The notes under the pieces are model-generated. The model was not told where the DNA came from, did no database searches, and saw nothing but the letters and a program-made list of their open reading frames with translations. Source: Gemmatimonadota bacterium (GTDB lineage Bacteria > Gemmatimonadota > Gemmatimonadetes > Gemmatimonadales > Gemmatimonadaceae). Taken from it: 64,000 bases of DNA. Positions within the stretch are counted from its first letter, which is position 1. Every line of letters starts with the position of its first letter. The stretch is taken from contig JADJAD010000013.1 in NCBI GenBank assembly GCA_016704465.1, positions 124,001-188,000 of the forward strand. Reading direction: 5' to 3'. A program made the translations under genes and the position numbers. Shown piece by piece: positions 1 to 9,205 of this stretch.

Positions 1-2
1 GC

Positions 3-422
3 GCGGGTGCCGATTCGTCGGCGGCCGCGGCAGTCGCGCCGGGCGCCTCACCAGCGTCGTCCGCCATCGCACAGGCCCCCGGTCTACCCGTGCGCGATGC
101 CGAGGGTGTCGTTCCGGGCAGGATCACCTCGTTCTCGGCGAACCCGGGGAACGGCGCTCCCCCGGTCGCTGCGCGTGAGACCTACACATCCGAGATCTCC
201 GTGCTGCGCGGGATCGTCTCCGAGCGACGTGACGACCTCGACCCACGGACCATCGCGATCCTCGAATCGTCGATCTCGACGATCGATTCGGCGATCGCCG
301 AGGCGCGGCGGGCTCTCGACGTCGACCCCGGGTCACGCTTCCTCTCGTCGCAACTCAACAAGGCCCTCGAAAAGAAGCTCGGTCTCCTTCGGACGGCTGC
401 GCTCCTCTCATCTCGCACCTGA
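3..422 (+). CDS. C-terminal part of a probable anti-sigma factor
   Basis: The reading frame is open from the left edge, so the start is missing; about 139 residues remain. The visible part is an Ala/Pro/Ser-rich linker followed by a charged helical tail. The tail has alternating Arg/Asp/Glu and a LDPRTIAILE...IDSAIAEARRAL...LLRTAALL pattern. This resembles the C-terminus of zinc-finger anti-sigma proteins that sit before DUF4097 adhesin genes in Gemmatimonadota. The family assignment comes from that recalled pattern and from the neighbours; the zinc-finger N-terminus is outside the window. The next gene starts 54 bases downstream on the same strand, which suggests one operon with the two DUF4097 proteins. 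Confidence 0.55.
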   Translation, partial: AGADSSAAAAVAPGASPASSAIAQAPGLPVRDAEGVVPGRITSFSANPGNGAPPVAARETYTSEISVLRGIVSERRDDLDPRTIAILESSISTIDSAIAEARRALDVDPGSRFLSSQLNKALEKKLGLLRTAALLSSRT

Positions 423-476
423 CCGTGCCTCTCGACACGGGCCTCTCGCCGCGCCACACCACCTTTCGTAATCTGG

Positions 477-1607
477 ATGACCACCATGTCTCGCCCCTTT
501 CTTGCGATGGTCGCAGCCGCTGCACTTGTCACCGTGCCAGGCAGTCCAACCGCGCTCGGCGCCCAGTCGGCCGAGCGTGGTGTCGAGCGCTCGATCGAGC
601 GGATGGCCGAGGAGCTCGCGGCCGCGGCTGAGCGGATGGCCGCACGCGTGGAAAAGCAGGCCACGCTGATGGCCACGCGGTTGGAGCGCGAGTTCGCCCG
701 GAAGCGGAACTCCGATCCCAACTGGCGATCGAACGACGGCGGCAGCCTGTTCGATCGCGAGGGGGCGGAGCAGCAGGCTCGGACGAGCATCGACACGACC
801 GTCGCCTTTTCCTCCGATGGGTCGATCGACCTGTCCAACATCGCCGGCGAGATCGTCGTGACCGGCTGGGATCGGCGGGAGGCGCAGATCAAGGCCACGA
901 GCGAGCGCGGGCGCCTCATGCTCGACCTCGCCTCGTCGCGCCTGACGCTGGAAGAGGAGCGTCGCGGATCCTCGACGTGGGGGAGTGGGCGACGCGGAGA
1001 GACCCGGTACGAAGTCTCGGTTCCCCGCGGTGTCCGGGTCGTCGCGCGCAGCACATCCGGGAGCATCACCGTCCGCGGGACGGGTGGCGCGGTCGAGGCC
1101 AGTTCGACGAGCGGCGACGTGGAGGTCACCGACGCGACCCGGCGCGTCGAGGTGAGTTCGATCTCCGGTGACGTGACCGCGCGAAAGCTCCGGGGCAACG
1201 TGGACGCGACCTCGGTGTCGGGCGACGTGGACCTGGACGACGTCGAGGGCGACGTGCGCGCCGAGACCACCAGCGGCGACATCGTCCTCGCCGGGGTGGT
1301 GTCGCGCGACGTGGAGGCCTCGACCACCAGCGGGGAGGTCACCTTCGCCGGCGACCTGTCGAACGATGGCCGCTACGAATTCCACTCGCATTCGGGGACG
1401 ATCGCCCTGACGATTCCCGCCAGCACCAACGCCCGCTTCTCGGTGGAGACGTTCAGCGGCGAACTGGACTCCGCCTTTCCCATCACCTTGCAGCCGGGCG
1501 ACCGCTCCTCGCGCCGCCCGCGCCGCTTCGAGTTCACCGTCGGTAACGGCGGCGCCCGCGTGATCGCCGAGACCTTCAGCGGCGACCTCGAGATCCGTAA
1601 GCGTTAG
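477..1607 (+). CDS. secreted DUF4097-family repeat protein (TSG type)
   Basis: A 376-residue protein with a Sec signal peptide (positively charged start, hydrophobic stretch, cleavage near ALGAQ). A helical, charged segment rich in Glu/Arg/Ala follows (roughly residues 25-75), then a beta-repeat region. From about residue 185 the motif (S/T)xSG(D/E/S) recurs about nine times at about 20-residue spacing, as in STSGSI, STSGDV, SISGDV, SVSGDV, TTSGDI and TFSGDL. This is the layout of DUF4097 putative adhesins, thought to form a beta-solenoid. Their cellular role is not established; an envelope or stress-related role is inferred from linkage to anti-sigma genes. ATG 477 is used; ATG 486 is an alternative. 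The stop codon lies inside a CGTTAGGC octamer. Confidence 0.8.
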   Translation: MTTMSRPFLAMVAAAALVTVPGSPTALGAQSAERGVERSIERMAEELAAAAERMAARVEKQATLMATRLEREFARKRNSDPNWRSNDGGSLFDREGAEQQARTSIDTTVAFSSDGSIDLSNIAGEIVVTGWDRREAQIKATSERGRLMLDLASSRLTLEEERRGSSTWGSGRRGETRYEVSVPRGVRVVARSTSGSITVRGTGGAVEASSTSGDVEVTDATRRVEVSSISGDVTARKLRGNVDATSVSGDVDLDDVEGDVRAETTSGDIVLAGVVSRDVEASTTSGEVTFAGDLSNDGRYEFHSHSGTIALTIPASTNARFSVETFSGELDSAFPITLQPGDRSSRRPRRFEFTVGNGGARVIAETFSGDLEIRKR

Positions 1608-1623
1608 GCACAGGAGATACTCC

Positions 1624-2529
1624 GTGACGTTCCGCATGCCACTCCTCGCGCATTCCCACCAGCCGTCCCGCCGGTCGGCGCGCCAGCCGTCCCACCAGCC
1701 GTCCCACCAGCCGTCCCACCAGCCGGTGCGCCTGTCGTCCGCCGTCGTTGGCGCCCTCCTGGTGCTCAGCGCTACGACGACGCTCGCCATCGATGCCCGG
1801 CCCGCCCACGCCCAGGGGACGCGCGACTTTGCCTGGGAGGGATCGATCCCGCGCGGACGCTGGCTCTACGTGCGCAACCTCAACGGGGCCGTCCGCGTCG
1901 AGCGCGCGTCGGGTGCCAAGGCCGAAGTCACCGCCGAGAAGCGCGTCAAGCGCGGGAGCGCGGACGACGTGCGCATCGAGGTGAAAACGTTGGCCAACGA
2001 CGACATCCTCATCTGCGCCATCTGGACGGAGAACACGACCTGCGACGAGGAAGGCTATCGCACGCGCGGCAACTCGTGGAATCGGCGCAGCGAGGTCTCC
2101 GTCGAGTTTACCGTGCGCCTGCCCGACGGGGTGAAACTGGTGAGCAGTTCGGTGAACGGCGGCATCCAGATCGAGGGCGCCACGTCTGAGGTGGAGGCCT
2201 CCACGGTGAACGGCTCGATCACTGCATCGTCGACCGGCGGCCCAGTGCGGGCGTCGACCGTGAACGGTGGCATCGAGGTGCGCATGCGCGAGCTGGGATC
2301 CGGGGAGCTGGAGTTCGAGACGGTCAACGGCTCCATCGAGGTCGAACTTCCCGCCGACGTGAACGCGGAGCTCGACATGCGCACCGTCAACGGGCGCGTG
2401 TCCTCGGACTTCCCGCTGACGATCTCCGGTCGCATCAACCCGCGCCACATCCGCGCCACCCTGGGCACGGGCGGACCACGCCTCAAGCTCTCCACCATCA
2501 ATGGCTCGGTGGAGATCCGCAAGCGATAG
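1624..2529 (+). CDS. secreted DUF4097-family repeat protein (VNG type)
   Basis: A 301-residue paralogue starting 16 bases after the previous gene, with a GTG start. The signal peptide is preceded by an unusual His/Gln/Pro/Ser-rich n-region produced by a 12-bp tandem repeat; the hydrophobic core then ends near AHAQG. The mature part carries the repeat (T/S)(V/I)NG(S/G), as in SVNGGI, TVNGSI, TVNGGI, TVNGRV and TINGSV, where the neighbour has (S/T)xSG. Both proteins end in (D/S)xEIRKR. The two therefore arose by duplication and differ systematically at the repeat turn. An ATG at 1636 would shorten the n-region slightly. Confidence 0.8.
   Translation: MTFRMPLLAHSHQPSRRSARQPSHQPSHQPSHQPVRLSSAVVGALLVLSATTTLAIDARPAHAQGTRDFAWEGSIPRGRWLYVRNLNGAVRVERASGAKAEVTAEKRVKRGSADDVRIEVKTLANDDILICAIWTENTTCDEEGYRTRGNSWNRRSEVSVEFTVRLPDGVKLVSSSVNGGIQIEGATSEVEASTVNGSITASSTGGPVRASTVNGGIEVRMRELGSGELEFETVNGSIEVELPADVNAELDMRTVNGRVSSDFPLTISGRINPRHIRATLGTGGPRLKLSTINGSVEIRKR
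1684..1725 (+). repeat. 12-bp tandem repeat in signal-peptide region
   Basis: Three and a half copies of CAGCCGTCCCAC lie inside the second DUF4097 gene and encode repeated Gln-Pro-Ser-His ahead of the hydrophobic core. The unit is a multiple of three, so copy-number change would keep the frame. Confidence 0.9.
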
Positions 2530-2583
2530 CGGCGGTCGCGCTCGTGCGTCGTGCGCGCCGGTCCCCTGCGGGATCGGCGCGCC

Positions 2584-2623
2584 GTGCCTGTCGGTGCCTG
2601 TCGGCGCCTGTCGGCGCCTGTCC
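2584..2623 (+). repeat. 10-bp tandem repeat, intergenic
   Basis: Four near-identical units of G(T/C)GCCTGTCG lie between the DUF4097 gene and the Bax-inhibitor gene. The 2530-2754 gap otherwise holds no recognisable gene. Confidence 0.85.
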
Positions 2624-2754
2624 GGGAATCGTGCCCATGGATCGCCGCGCCTTGCCTCGGGTACTCCAATGCGATGAAATTCAGGTAGTCGTTCGCGCGC
2701 TCCCGAACCGGGGCGGTGCGTTCGTTTGCCACGTCCACCTCGCAGGAGTCCGAC

Positions 2755-3432
2755 ATGGGCATTTCCGCCCGCCCGTTTCCCGCCACCACCGTCCGTACCG
2801 GGGTCGAGCGCGCCACGCTCGTGCGCCGCACGTACACGCTGGTCTTTGCCAGCGTGCTGGTCACGATTGCCGGGGCGGCGTTCGGCATGACGCAGCCGGC
2901 GCTCATGCAGAGCGTGATCGAGCACCCGTTCATCACGATGATCTGCATGTTCGCCCCGCTCATGCTGGCCATGAAGTTCCGGGATGCCTCCCCGGCGAAC
3001 CTCGGCCTCGTCTTCCTTTTCACGTTCGTGGTCGGGCTGTCGATCTCGCCGATCATGTACATGTACGGTCGCACGGATCCGGGACTGATCGGACAGGCCG
3101 GCCTGCTGACCGGGAGCGCGTTCGGCGTCCTCACGCTGTACGCCTTCCTCTCGCGCCGCGACTTCTCGGCCATGGGCGCCTTCTTCACCGTCGGGCTCTG
3201 GGTCCTGATCGCGACCTCGCTGCTCAACCTGTTCTTCCGGAACCAGACCGCGTCGCTGTGGATTTCCGGCGCCACCGTCCTGGTCTTCAGCGGCCTCCTG
3301 GTCTTCGATACCTGGCGCCTCCGCAACGTGTTCGGTCCGGATGACTACGTGCAGGCCGCCGTGACGATCTATCTGGACCTGCTGAACATGTTCCTCGCCA
3401 TCCTCCACCTGCTCGGCGGTCGGCGCGACTGA
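2755..3432 (+). CDS. Bax inhibitor-1 / YccA family membrane protein
   Basis: A 225-residue polytopic protein with about seven hydrophobic segments, consistent with the BI-1/TMBIM family of inner-membrane proteins; in bacteria some members act as pH-sensitive calcium leaks. The N-terminus carries a short basic segment (VERATLVRRTYTLVFASVL) before TM1. The C-terminus has the family-typical F(S)GLLVFDTWRLRN...AAVTIYLDLLNMFLAIL pattern. ATG 2755 is chosen because AGGAG lies at 2743-2747 with good spacing; an upstream GTG at 2716 has no such site. No operon partner is evident. A perfect hairpin follows the gene. Its physiological role here cannot be read from context. Confidence 0.88.
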   Translation: MGISARPFPATTVRTGVERATLVRRTYTLVFASVLVTIAGAAFGMTQPALMQSVIEHPFITMICMFAPLMLAMKFRDASPANLGLVFLFTFVVGLSISPIMYMYGRTDPGLIGQAGLLTGSAFGVLTLYAFLSRRDFSAMGAFFTVGLWVLIATSLLNLFFRNQTASLWISGATVLVFSGLLVFDTWRLRNVFGPDDYVQAAVTIYLDLLNMFLAILHLLGGRRD

Positions 3433-3490
3433 TCGGCGGGCGGCACACGTGCCGCCCCGACCACGCGGCACAACCACCTCGCGGCACAAC

Positions 3491-3530
3491 GCACACGGCC
3501 CCGATCGCGCTCGCGATCGGGGCCGTGTGC
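3491..3530. terminator. bidirectional hairpin terminator
   Basis: A perfect inverted repeat with 19-base arms (GCACACGGCCCCGATCGCG and its complement) and a 2-base centre lies between convergent genes: the BI-1 gene ends at 3432 on plus and the dehydratase ends at 3574 on minus. It has no T-run, so it may act as a factor-assisted or bidirectional terminator. Confidence 0.75.
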
Positions 3531-3573
3531 TGCGTGGTGCGTTCGTCGCCGCGATCGCCGCCGGGTCAGGGCA

Positions 3574-3858
3574 TCAGAGCCCGTCGAGCGCGCGCGCGAG
3601 CGCGATGTCCTTGCCGGTAATCCCGCCGCTGTCGTGCGTCGACAGGGTGACGGTGATCTTCGTGTACCGAATGTCGATGTCCGGGTGATGGTTCATCGAC
3701 TCGGCGACGTCGGCGACGCGCCGCACCCAGTCGACACCGGCTGGAAACGCGGGGAATGTGAACGTCTTGAGCAGCGTCGCGCCGCGGCGCGCCCAGCCGG
3801 GAAGCGTCCCGAGTTCACGCTGGATCTCGATGTCGGAGAGCAGGGGTGGTGCGGTCAT
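3574..3858 (-). CDS. pterin-4a-carbinolamine dehydratase
   Basis: A 94-residue protein of the PCD/DCoH (PhhB) family, which dehydrates 4a-hydroxytetrahydropterin so that tetrahydrobiopterin can be recycled after aromatic amino-acid hydroxylation. The family signature is visible: N-H-H-P-D-I-D-I-R-Y followed by V-T-L-S-T-H-D near residues 55-75, with the histidines as catalytic residues. The length matches the family. ATG 3858 is preferred over the GTG nine bases upstream because GGGAG lies about eight bases before it. No phenylalanine hydroxylase gene is in this window, so the partner is unknown. Confidence 0.88.
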   Translation of the reverse strand: MTAPPLLSDIEIQRELGTLPGWARRGATLLKTFTFPAFPAGVDWVRRVADVAESMNHHPDIDIRYTKITVTLSTHDSGGITGKDIALARALDGL

Positions 3859-4011
3859 GACAATCACTCCCGGCAGTGGGATACGCGCACTTCACGCGCG
3901 AGGGAACGCGCGACAGTGCGAGAAGATAGTACGGTCCACGCGGCGAATAGTCGCCGCGACCTCATGCTCACCCCGTGATCAGCCTGCGATCACTGCGCGA
4001 TTAGTTCGTGC

Positions 4012-5400
4012 TCATCGCGCGATCGGGGGGCGGCGCTGATGCCAGTGGGTCTCGCGCTGGAATGCGGCACCGAGCGTGATCACGGCCTCATCTCCCCCTT
4101 CGGCACCAATGAACTGCAAGCCGATGGGCAGTCCTTTCGCCAGCCCGCACGGGATGCTGAGCGACGGGAGTCCCGCAAGATTCTGGGGCGAGTTAAAGCG
4201 GGTGAACGACTCGACCGTGTTGGCTTCCACACCGTTGATGTGCACCGTGCGCTCATCGATCCGTGGCGGGAGCGCGGGAAGCGTCGCGCCCACGAGCAGG
4301 TCGACCTCGGTGAAGATCTGGGCGAACGCTCCCCGGACCGCCGCGCGGGTCGCCATCGCGTAGAGGTACTCCAGCGCCGTGACCTTGTAGCCACCCTCGA
4401 GTCGCTTGCGCACCGCCGGACCATAGGCCGACGGCGTCGCCTTGAGGTACCGATCGTGATACGCGATCGCCTCGGCGGCCGTGATGGCCGCGGACGCCTC
4501 CTGCGCCGCCTCGAGCGCGGGCAGCTCCACCTCCCGGATGTCCTTCACCAGCGGCCGCAGCACCTTGAGTGCCTTGTCGATCGCCTTGCCGACGTCGTCG
4601 TCCAGGTCGCGCAGGTGGTACTCGGAGATCCCGATCACCAGCCCCTTGCTGCTCACCCGGAGCGCCTTCATGAAGCGGTCGATCCCCGCCTTTCCACCGA
4701 TCATCGCGCCCAGCATGAGCGCGGCATCGGCCACCGTGTGGGTCATCGGCCCCACGTGGTCGAGCGAGGGCGCCAGCGGCACGATCCCGTCGGTCGGCAG
4801 GAGGCCGTACGTCGGCTTGAATCCGGTCACCCCGCAGCACGACGAGGGAATGCGGATCGACCCGCGCGTGTCCGTCCCCACGGACGCCGCGCACAGCCCG
4901 GCGGCGACCGCGGCGGCCGATCCGCCGCTCGACCCGCCGGCCACGTGCTCGGCGTTCCACGGATTGCGGACCGGACCGAAGTGCTCGTTGTCCGAGGTCA
5001 CGCCTAGCGCCACCTCGTGCAGGTTGGTCTTGCCGAGGATGATCGCCCCGGCCTTGCGCAGCCGCTTCACGACCGTCGCCTCGTCTCCCTCCGGGATCCC
5101 GGTCCCGAAGATCTTCGAGCCTCCGGTGGTCGGGGAATCCGCCGTGAGGATCAGGTCCTTGATGGCGATCGGGACGCCGGCCAGGGGGCCGGGGTCCTTC
5201 TTCTGGGCGACCTGCTTCTCCACCCGCTCCGCCGCGGCGAGGGCCGCCTCACCCGAGACGGTGATGTAGGCGTTGAGCGAGGGATTGTGGCGGTCAATGG
5301 CGTCGAGGATGTCGCGCACGAGGTCAACAGCGGAAACCTGGCGGTGCGTGACGGCCTTGGCGATATCCTGGAGGTCCGTGAACGGCGTCAGAGCGGACAT
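4012..5400 (-). CDS. amidase (amidase-signature family, GatA-like)
   Basis: A 462-residue amidase-signature hydrolase. The Ser-cisSer-Lys triad is visible: Lys81 in AIKDLI, cis-Ser157 in GGSSGGSAAA and nucleophile Ser181 in DTRGSIRIPSS. The usual form is DTGGSIR, so an Arg replaces the first Gly before the nucleophile. The frame stays open upstream to 5733, but that stretch is low-complexity and lacks family similarity; ATG 5400 (MSALTPFTDLQ) matches family starts. The protein could be a general amidase rather than the glutamyl-tRNA amidotransferase subunit, because no gatB or gatC lies nearby. It is transcribed divergently from the SGNH hydrolase at 5543. Confidence 0.85.
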   Translation of the reverse strand: MSALTPFTDLQDIAKAVTHRQVSAVDLVRDILDAIDRHNPSLNAYITVSGEAALAAAERVEKQVAQKKDPGPLAGVPIAIKDLILTADSPTTGGSKIFGTGIPEGDEATVVKRLRKAGAIILGKTNLHEVALGVTSDNEHFGPVRNPWNAEHVAGGSSGGSAAAVAAGLCAASVGTDTRGSIRIPSSCCGVTGFKPTYGLLPTDGIVPLAPSLDHVGPMTHTVADAALMLGAMIGGKAGIDRFMKALRVSSKGLVIGISEYHLRDLDDDVGKAIDKALKVLRPLVKDIREVELPALEAAQEASAAITAAEAIAYHDRYLKATPSAYGPAVRKRLEGGYKVTALEYLYAMATRAAVRGAFAQIFTEVDLLVGATLPALPPRIDERTVHINGVEANTVESFTRFNSPQNLAGLPSLSIPCGLAKGLPIGLQFIGAEGGDEAVITLGAAFQRETHWHQRRPPIAR

Positions 5401-5542
5401 GCGTGTGGTGTGCGTCCGTATGTTGAGCGGCGGTACAGGCGGCGGTACGTTGGAGTCGTAGCCGCGCCGCGGCGGTGACAGCCTGTGAAAGATGATCGGT
5501 CGCGGCCAATTAGGCGAATCGTCTCTGGAATTCCCTGCAAAA

Positions 5543-6844
5543 ATGCCTTGTCGTCGGCCGTTGCAATGCCGGGGCGCGCGCCTCCTCCTCGCCGCCCTCG
5601 CGATCCCCCTCCTCGCCAGTGCCCCGGCCGCACAGTCGCCGGCCGCACGGTCGCCGGCGCAAGCGTCGGCGCAAGCGCAGTCGCCTCGGAAGGTCTTGCC
5701 GGCGTCGGCGGCGCCGCTGCGGGTCCTGTTCATCGGGAACAGCTACACGTACTACCACAACCTCCCGGAGATCATGGCGGGGTTGGCGGCCGGGGCGGTC
5801 CCTCCTCGTCAGCTGCACGTCGCGATGGAAGTCGAGGGAGGCGCCACCCTCCAGCGGCACTGGATGCGCGGGACGGCGCTGCGACGCATCGAGGAGGAGT
5901 CGTGGGACTTCGTCGTGCTGCAGGAGCAGAGCATGCTGGGCGTGACCTTGGTCGAGGGCGCGCCGGCCATCAACGACCCGGCGTTCTTCCAGCAGTACGC
6001 GCGCCTCTTCGATCGGGCCATCCGCCGCCGCGGCGCGCGCACCGTGCTCTATTCGACCTGGAGTCGCCGGAACGCCCCCGCCAGCCAACAGGCGGCGCTG
6101 GATGCCGCGTATGGCGCGCTGGGACGCGAGATCGGGGCGCTGGTGGCCCCGGTCGGCGCGACCTGGCAGCGCGTGCGCGCTGAGCGCCCGACGCTCGAGC
6201 TGTTCGACCCCGACGGCAGCCACCCCTCCCCCGTGGGAAGCTTGCTCGCCGCGAGCGTGCTGTGGGGCGTCATCGGCGGCGAAGTGCCGGCGCGGCTCCC
6301 GCGCGAGCTTCGCGGACATCCGGTGGCCGATCTCACCACCGGCGCCGGCCTGGCCGACACCCTCGCAATCCTCGTCGCCCTTCCCGAACGCGATGCCGCG
6401 CTCGTACGGGCGCAGGCCGCGCAGGTCATTCGCGAGGCGCGGGCGGCCGGCGGTCTCCTGCCGATCTCCACCATCCCTCCCCTCGCCCTCGCCCTCCCTC
6501 CGGGCACGGCGCTCTCCCCCGGACAGCTCGCGGGTCACTGGACCGGAACCATGCGGCTGTACGGCTCCCCCGTCGAGGTGTCGCTGCACTTCACGACTAC
6601 CGGCGGGACGCTCCGCGGCGAGTGGACGGAGGTCTACGAGCGCGGACGCCTGTCGCTGATGGTCGAGGGGCTGCGCATCGAGGGAACCACCCTGCACTTC
6701 GCGCTCTCCGACCCCCGCTTCCTCATGCCGACCGTGTACCATCGCGCCGTCTGGCGCGGCGGCGCGCTGGAGGGAGTTGCCGAGGCCGGAACCGCAGAAC
6801 AGCTTCCTCACCTTATCGGTCGCTGGACGATGCGCGCGCGGTAG
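5543..6844 (+). CDS. secreted SGNH/GDSL hydrolase (DUF4886-like) with C-terminal beta domain
   Basis: A 433-residue exported protein. After the signal peptide and an Ala/Ser/Pro/Gln-rich linker, the core begins VLFIGNSYT, with Ser of GNS as the likely nucleophile. It closes with FDPDGSHPSPVGS, where Asp and His complete the SGNH triad. The pattern FIGNSYTYYHNLPE is that of DUF4886-type SGNH hydrolases. About 110 C-terminal residues form a separate beta-rich, lipocalin-like segment starting GHWTGTMRLYG and ending IGRWTMRAR. An ester or acetyl group on a polysaccharide is a plausible substrate but is not shown. ATG 5543 gives a clean signal peptide; ATG 5492 would add a non-hydrophobic extension. 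Confidence 0.75.
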   Translation: MPCRRPLQCRGARLLLAALAIPLLASAPAAQSPAARSPAQASAQAQSPRKVLPASAAPLRVLFIGNSYTYYHNLPEIMAGLAAGAVPPRQLHVAMEVEGGATLQRHWMRGTALRRIEEESWDFVVLQEQSMLGVTLVEGAPAINDPAFFQQYARLFDRAIRRRGARTVLYSTWSRRNAPASQQAALDAAYGALGREIGALVAPVGATWQRVRAERPTLELFDPDGSHPSPVGSLLAASVLWGVIGGEVPARLPRELRGHPVADLTTGAGLADTLAILVALPERDAALVRAQAAQVIREARAAGGLLPISTIPPLALALPPGTALSPGQLAGHWTGTMRLYGSPVEVSLHFTTTGGTLRGEWTEVYERGRLSLMVEGLRIEGTTLHFALSDPRFLMPTVYHRAVWRGGALEGVAEAGTAEQLPHLIGRWTMRAR

Positions 6845-6902
6845 GATGTCGCTCGCACCCCGCATGGTGCGCGGAGCGTGCGAGGATGACGTGCAAGTGC
6901 GT

Positions 6903-6934
6903 GTACATCGCGAGTACATCGCGAGTACATCGCG
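6903..6934 (+). repeat. 11-bp tandem repeat upstream of S9 peptidase
   Basis: Almost three copies of GTACATCGCGA end 36 bases before the S9 peptidase start, in the presumed leader or promoter region. The period is one helical turn. Confidence 0.85.
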
Positions 6935-6970
6935 TGCGTCGTTGCCACGGCCCGTTTCCCACGATTCGTC

Positions 6971-9078
6971 ATGCGTCGTCCCATCGTCGTCGCGCTTCCC
7001 GCGCTGCTGGCCCTCACGCTGGCCCTCGCGCCGGCTGTCTCGCCCTCCCCTGCGCTCGCCGCGCAGGGACGAGCGCTCTCGGCCGCCGACATTTTCCAGT
7101 TGGAGTATGCCGCCGACCCGCAGCTCTCCCCCGACGGGAGCTGGATCGCGTACGTGCGCCGCTGGAGCGATGCCATGACCGACCGGCGCTACAGCAACAT
7201 CTGGGTTGTGCGGCGTGACGGGACGGGGCACCGCCCGATCAGCGCGGGCAAGTTCAGCGAGGACTCGCCGACCTGGTCGCCCGACGGCACGCGGCTGGCC
7301 TTCGTCTCCAACCGCGGGGGGAGCGCCCAGCTCTGGGTGCGCTGGATGGACAGCGGCGACCAGCTGGCCATCACCCACGGCAGCCAGGCGCCGAGCGCGC
7401 CGGCCTGGTCGCCTAACGGGACGCAGCTGGCCTTCCTGCAGCTCGTGGCGCAGCCGGCGCTGGTGGTCGGGACGCCACTCGCGCCGCCACCGGGGGCCAC
7501 CTGGTCGGCGCCTCCCAAGTACACCGATCGTCTCGTCTTCCGGCAGGACCAGGTCGGCGAACTCCCGACCGGCTTCGTGCACGCCTTCGTCGTCCCCGCC
7601 GAGGGCGGGACGCCTCGACAGGTCACCAGCGGCGAGTATCATCACGGCGGGCAGGTGTACGGCGGCGGGGCGGTGACCTGGTCCGCCGACGGCACCCAGT
7701 TGCTGCTGGCGGCTCGGCGCGGGGAGAACCCGGAGTGGAACGCCCGCGAGACCGACCTCTTCGCCTTCACGGTCGCCACCGGGGCCATGCGGCGCCTCAC
7801 CGACCGGTTCGGTCCCGACCAGAGCCCCGCCGCGTCGCCCGATGGGCGGTCCATCGCCTACATCGGCTATGATGACCGCAAGCAAGGCTACCAGAACTCG
7901 CTGCTGTATGTCATGAACCTGGACGGCTCGGGGGCACGCGCCATCTCCACGACGATGGACCGCAGCGTCTCCAGCCCGGTGTGGAGTGCCGACAGCCGCA
8001 ACATCTATGTGTCCTTCGACGACCAGGGAAACACCAAGGTCGCCCGGGTCGCGCTCGACGGCACCTGGCGGGTGGTGGCGAAGGACCTGGGGGCGGTTCG
8101 TCGGCGTATAGCGGGGGGAGCTTCTCCGTGGCCCGCGACGGCAGCGTGGCGTACACCCTGAGCACGCCGAGCGTCCCCTCCGAGGTGGCGCTCGCGCCGA
8201 ATGCCCCCGCAGGGGCTTCTCCCACCGCCGCCCCCCCGGCCGCGCGCGTCGTCACCGCCCTCAACGCCGACGTGCTGGCCGGCACGACGCTGGGCGCCGT
8301 GGAAGAGATCTGGTATCCGTCGTCGAAGGACCAGCGGAAGATCCACGGCTGGATCATCAAGCCGCCGGGCTTCAACCCCGCCCGCAAGTATCCGCTCATC
8401 CTCGAGATCCACGGCGGCCCCTTCGCCAACTACGGGGACCGGTTCGACGAGGAGAAGCAGGTCATGGCCGCGAACGGCTTCGTCGTGCTCTACACCAACC
8501 CGCGCGGCAGCACGAGCTATGGCGAGGAGTTCGGCAACCTCATTCACCACGCGTATCCGGGCGATGACTTCTTCGACCTCAACGCCGGGGTCGACGCCGT
8601 GATCGCCAAGGGCTACGTCGACGAGAAGAACCTCTTCGTGACCGGCGGCAGCGGCGGCGGGGTGCTCACCGCCTGGATGATCGGCCACACCGACCGGTTC
8701 CGTGCGGCCCTGGCGTTCTACCCGGTGATCAACTGGGAGAGCTTCGCGCTCACCGCCGACATGGCACCGTCTGCTGTCAATAATTGGTTTCCGGGGTTCC
8801 CCTGGGACCATCCGGAGAACTACGCCAAGCGCTCCCTGCTCTCGGTGGTCAAGAACGTGAAGACGCCAACGCTGATCATGACCGGGGAGGAGGACTTCCG
8901 CACGCCGATGTCGGAATCGGAGCAGTACTACAAGGCGCTCAAGATGCGCGGCGTGGAGTCGGTGCTGGTGCGGGTGCCCGGTGAACCGCACGGCATCCGC
9001 CGCTTCCCGAGCCACGAGGCGGCGAAGCTGACGACGCTGGCCGGGTGGTTCGAGAAGCACCGGGCCACCGTACAGTAG
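6971..9078 (+). CDS. S9-family prolyl-oligopeptidase-like peptidase, frameshifted
   Basis: Exported serine peptidase, about 702 residues once repaired. A signal peptide precedes a TolB-like beta-propeller with repeated SPDG(S/T) blades (LSPDGSWIAYV, WSPDGTRLAFV). The C-terminal alpha/beta-hydrolase half shows the nucleophile in GGSGGG, the acid in GEEDFRTP and the His in GEPHGI. The reading frame breaks in the G-run near 8090-8094: one frame runs off to a stop at 8161, and the other carries the intact catalytic half. Adding one G restores KDLGGGSSAYSGGSFSVARDG and makes the total length divisible by three. The likely role is periplasmic peptide degradation. I treat the break as a probable sequence error, not as decay. 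Confidence 0.85.
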
Positions 9079-9205
9079 CGACGGAAGACGGGACGCGCCG
9101 CGTGATTTCGGCTGGTGGTGCAATGGCGTGATGCACGCTCGGCAGACTTAGGGGTGCATGCTGCGGCATGTCCCCTTGTTCACTCGGCGCCGAGGAGAGT
9201 AGGAT

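Noticed and set aside
182..1342. Long minus-strand frames opposite the DUF4097 genes
   Set aside because: Antisense shadows of GC-rich coding sequence; no similarity, and the plus strand explains the region.
5401..5733. N-terminal extension of the amidase frame
   Set aside because: Low-complexity Arg/Ala-rich residues without family similarity; ATG 5400 matches the family start and the region holds the divergent SGNH gene start.
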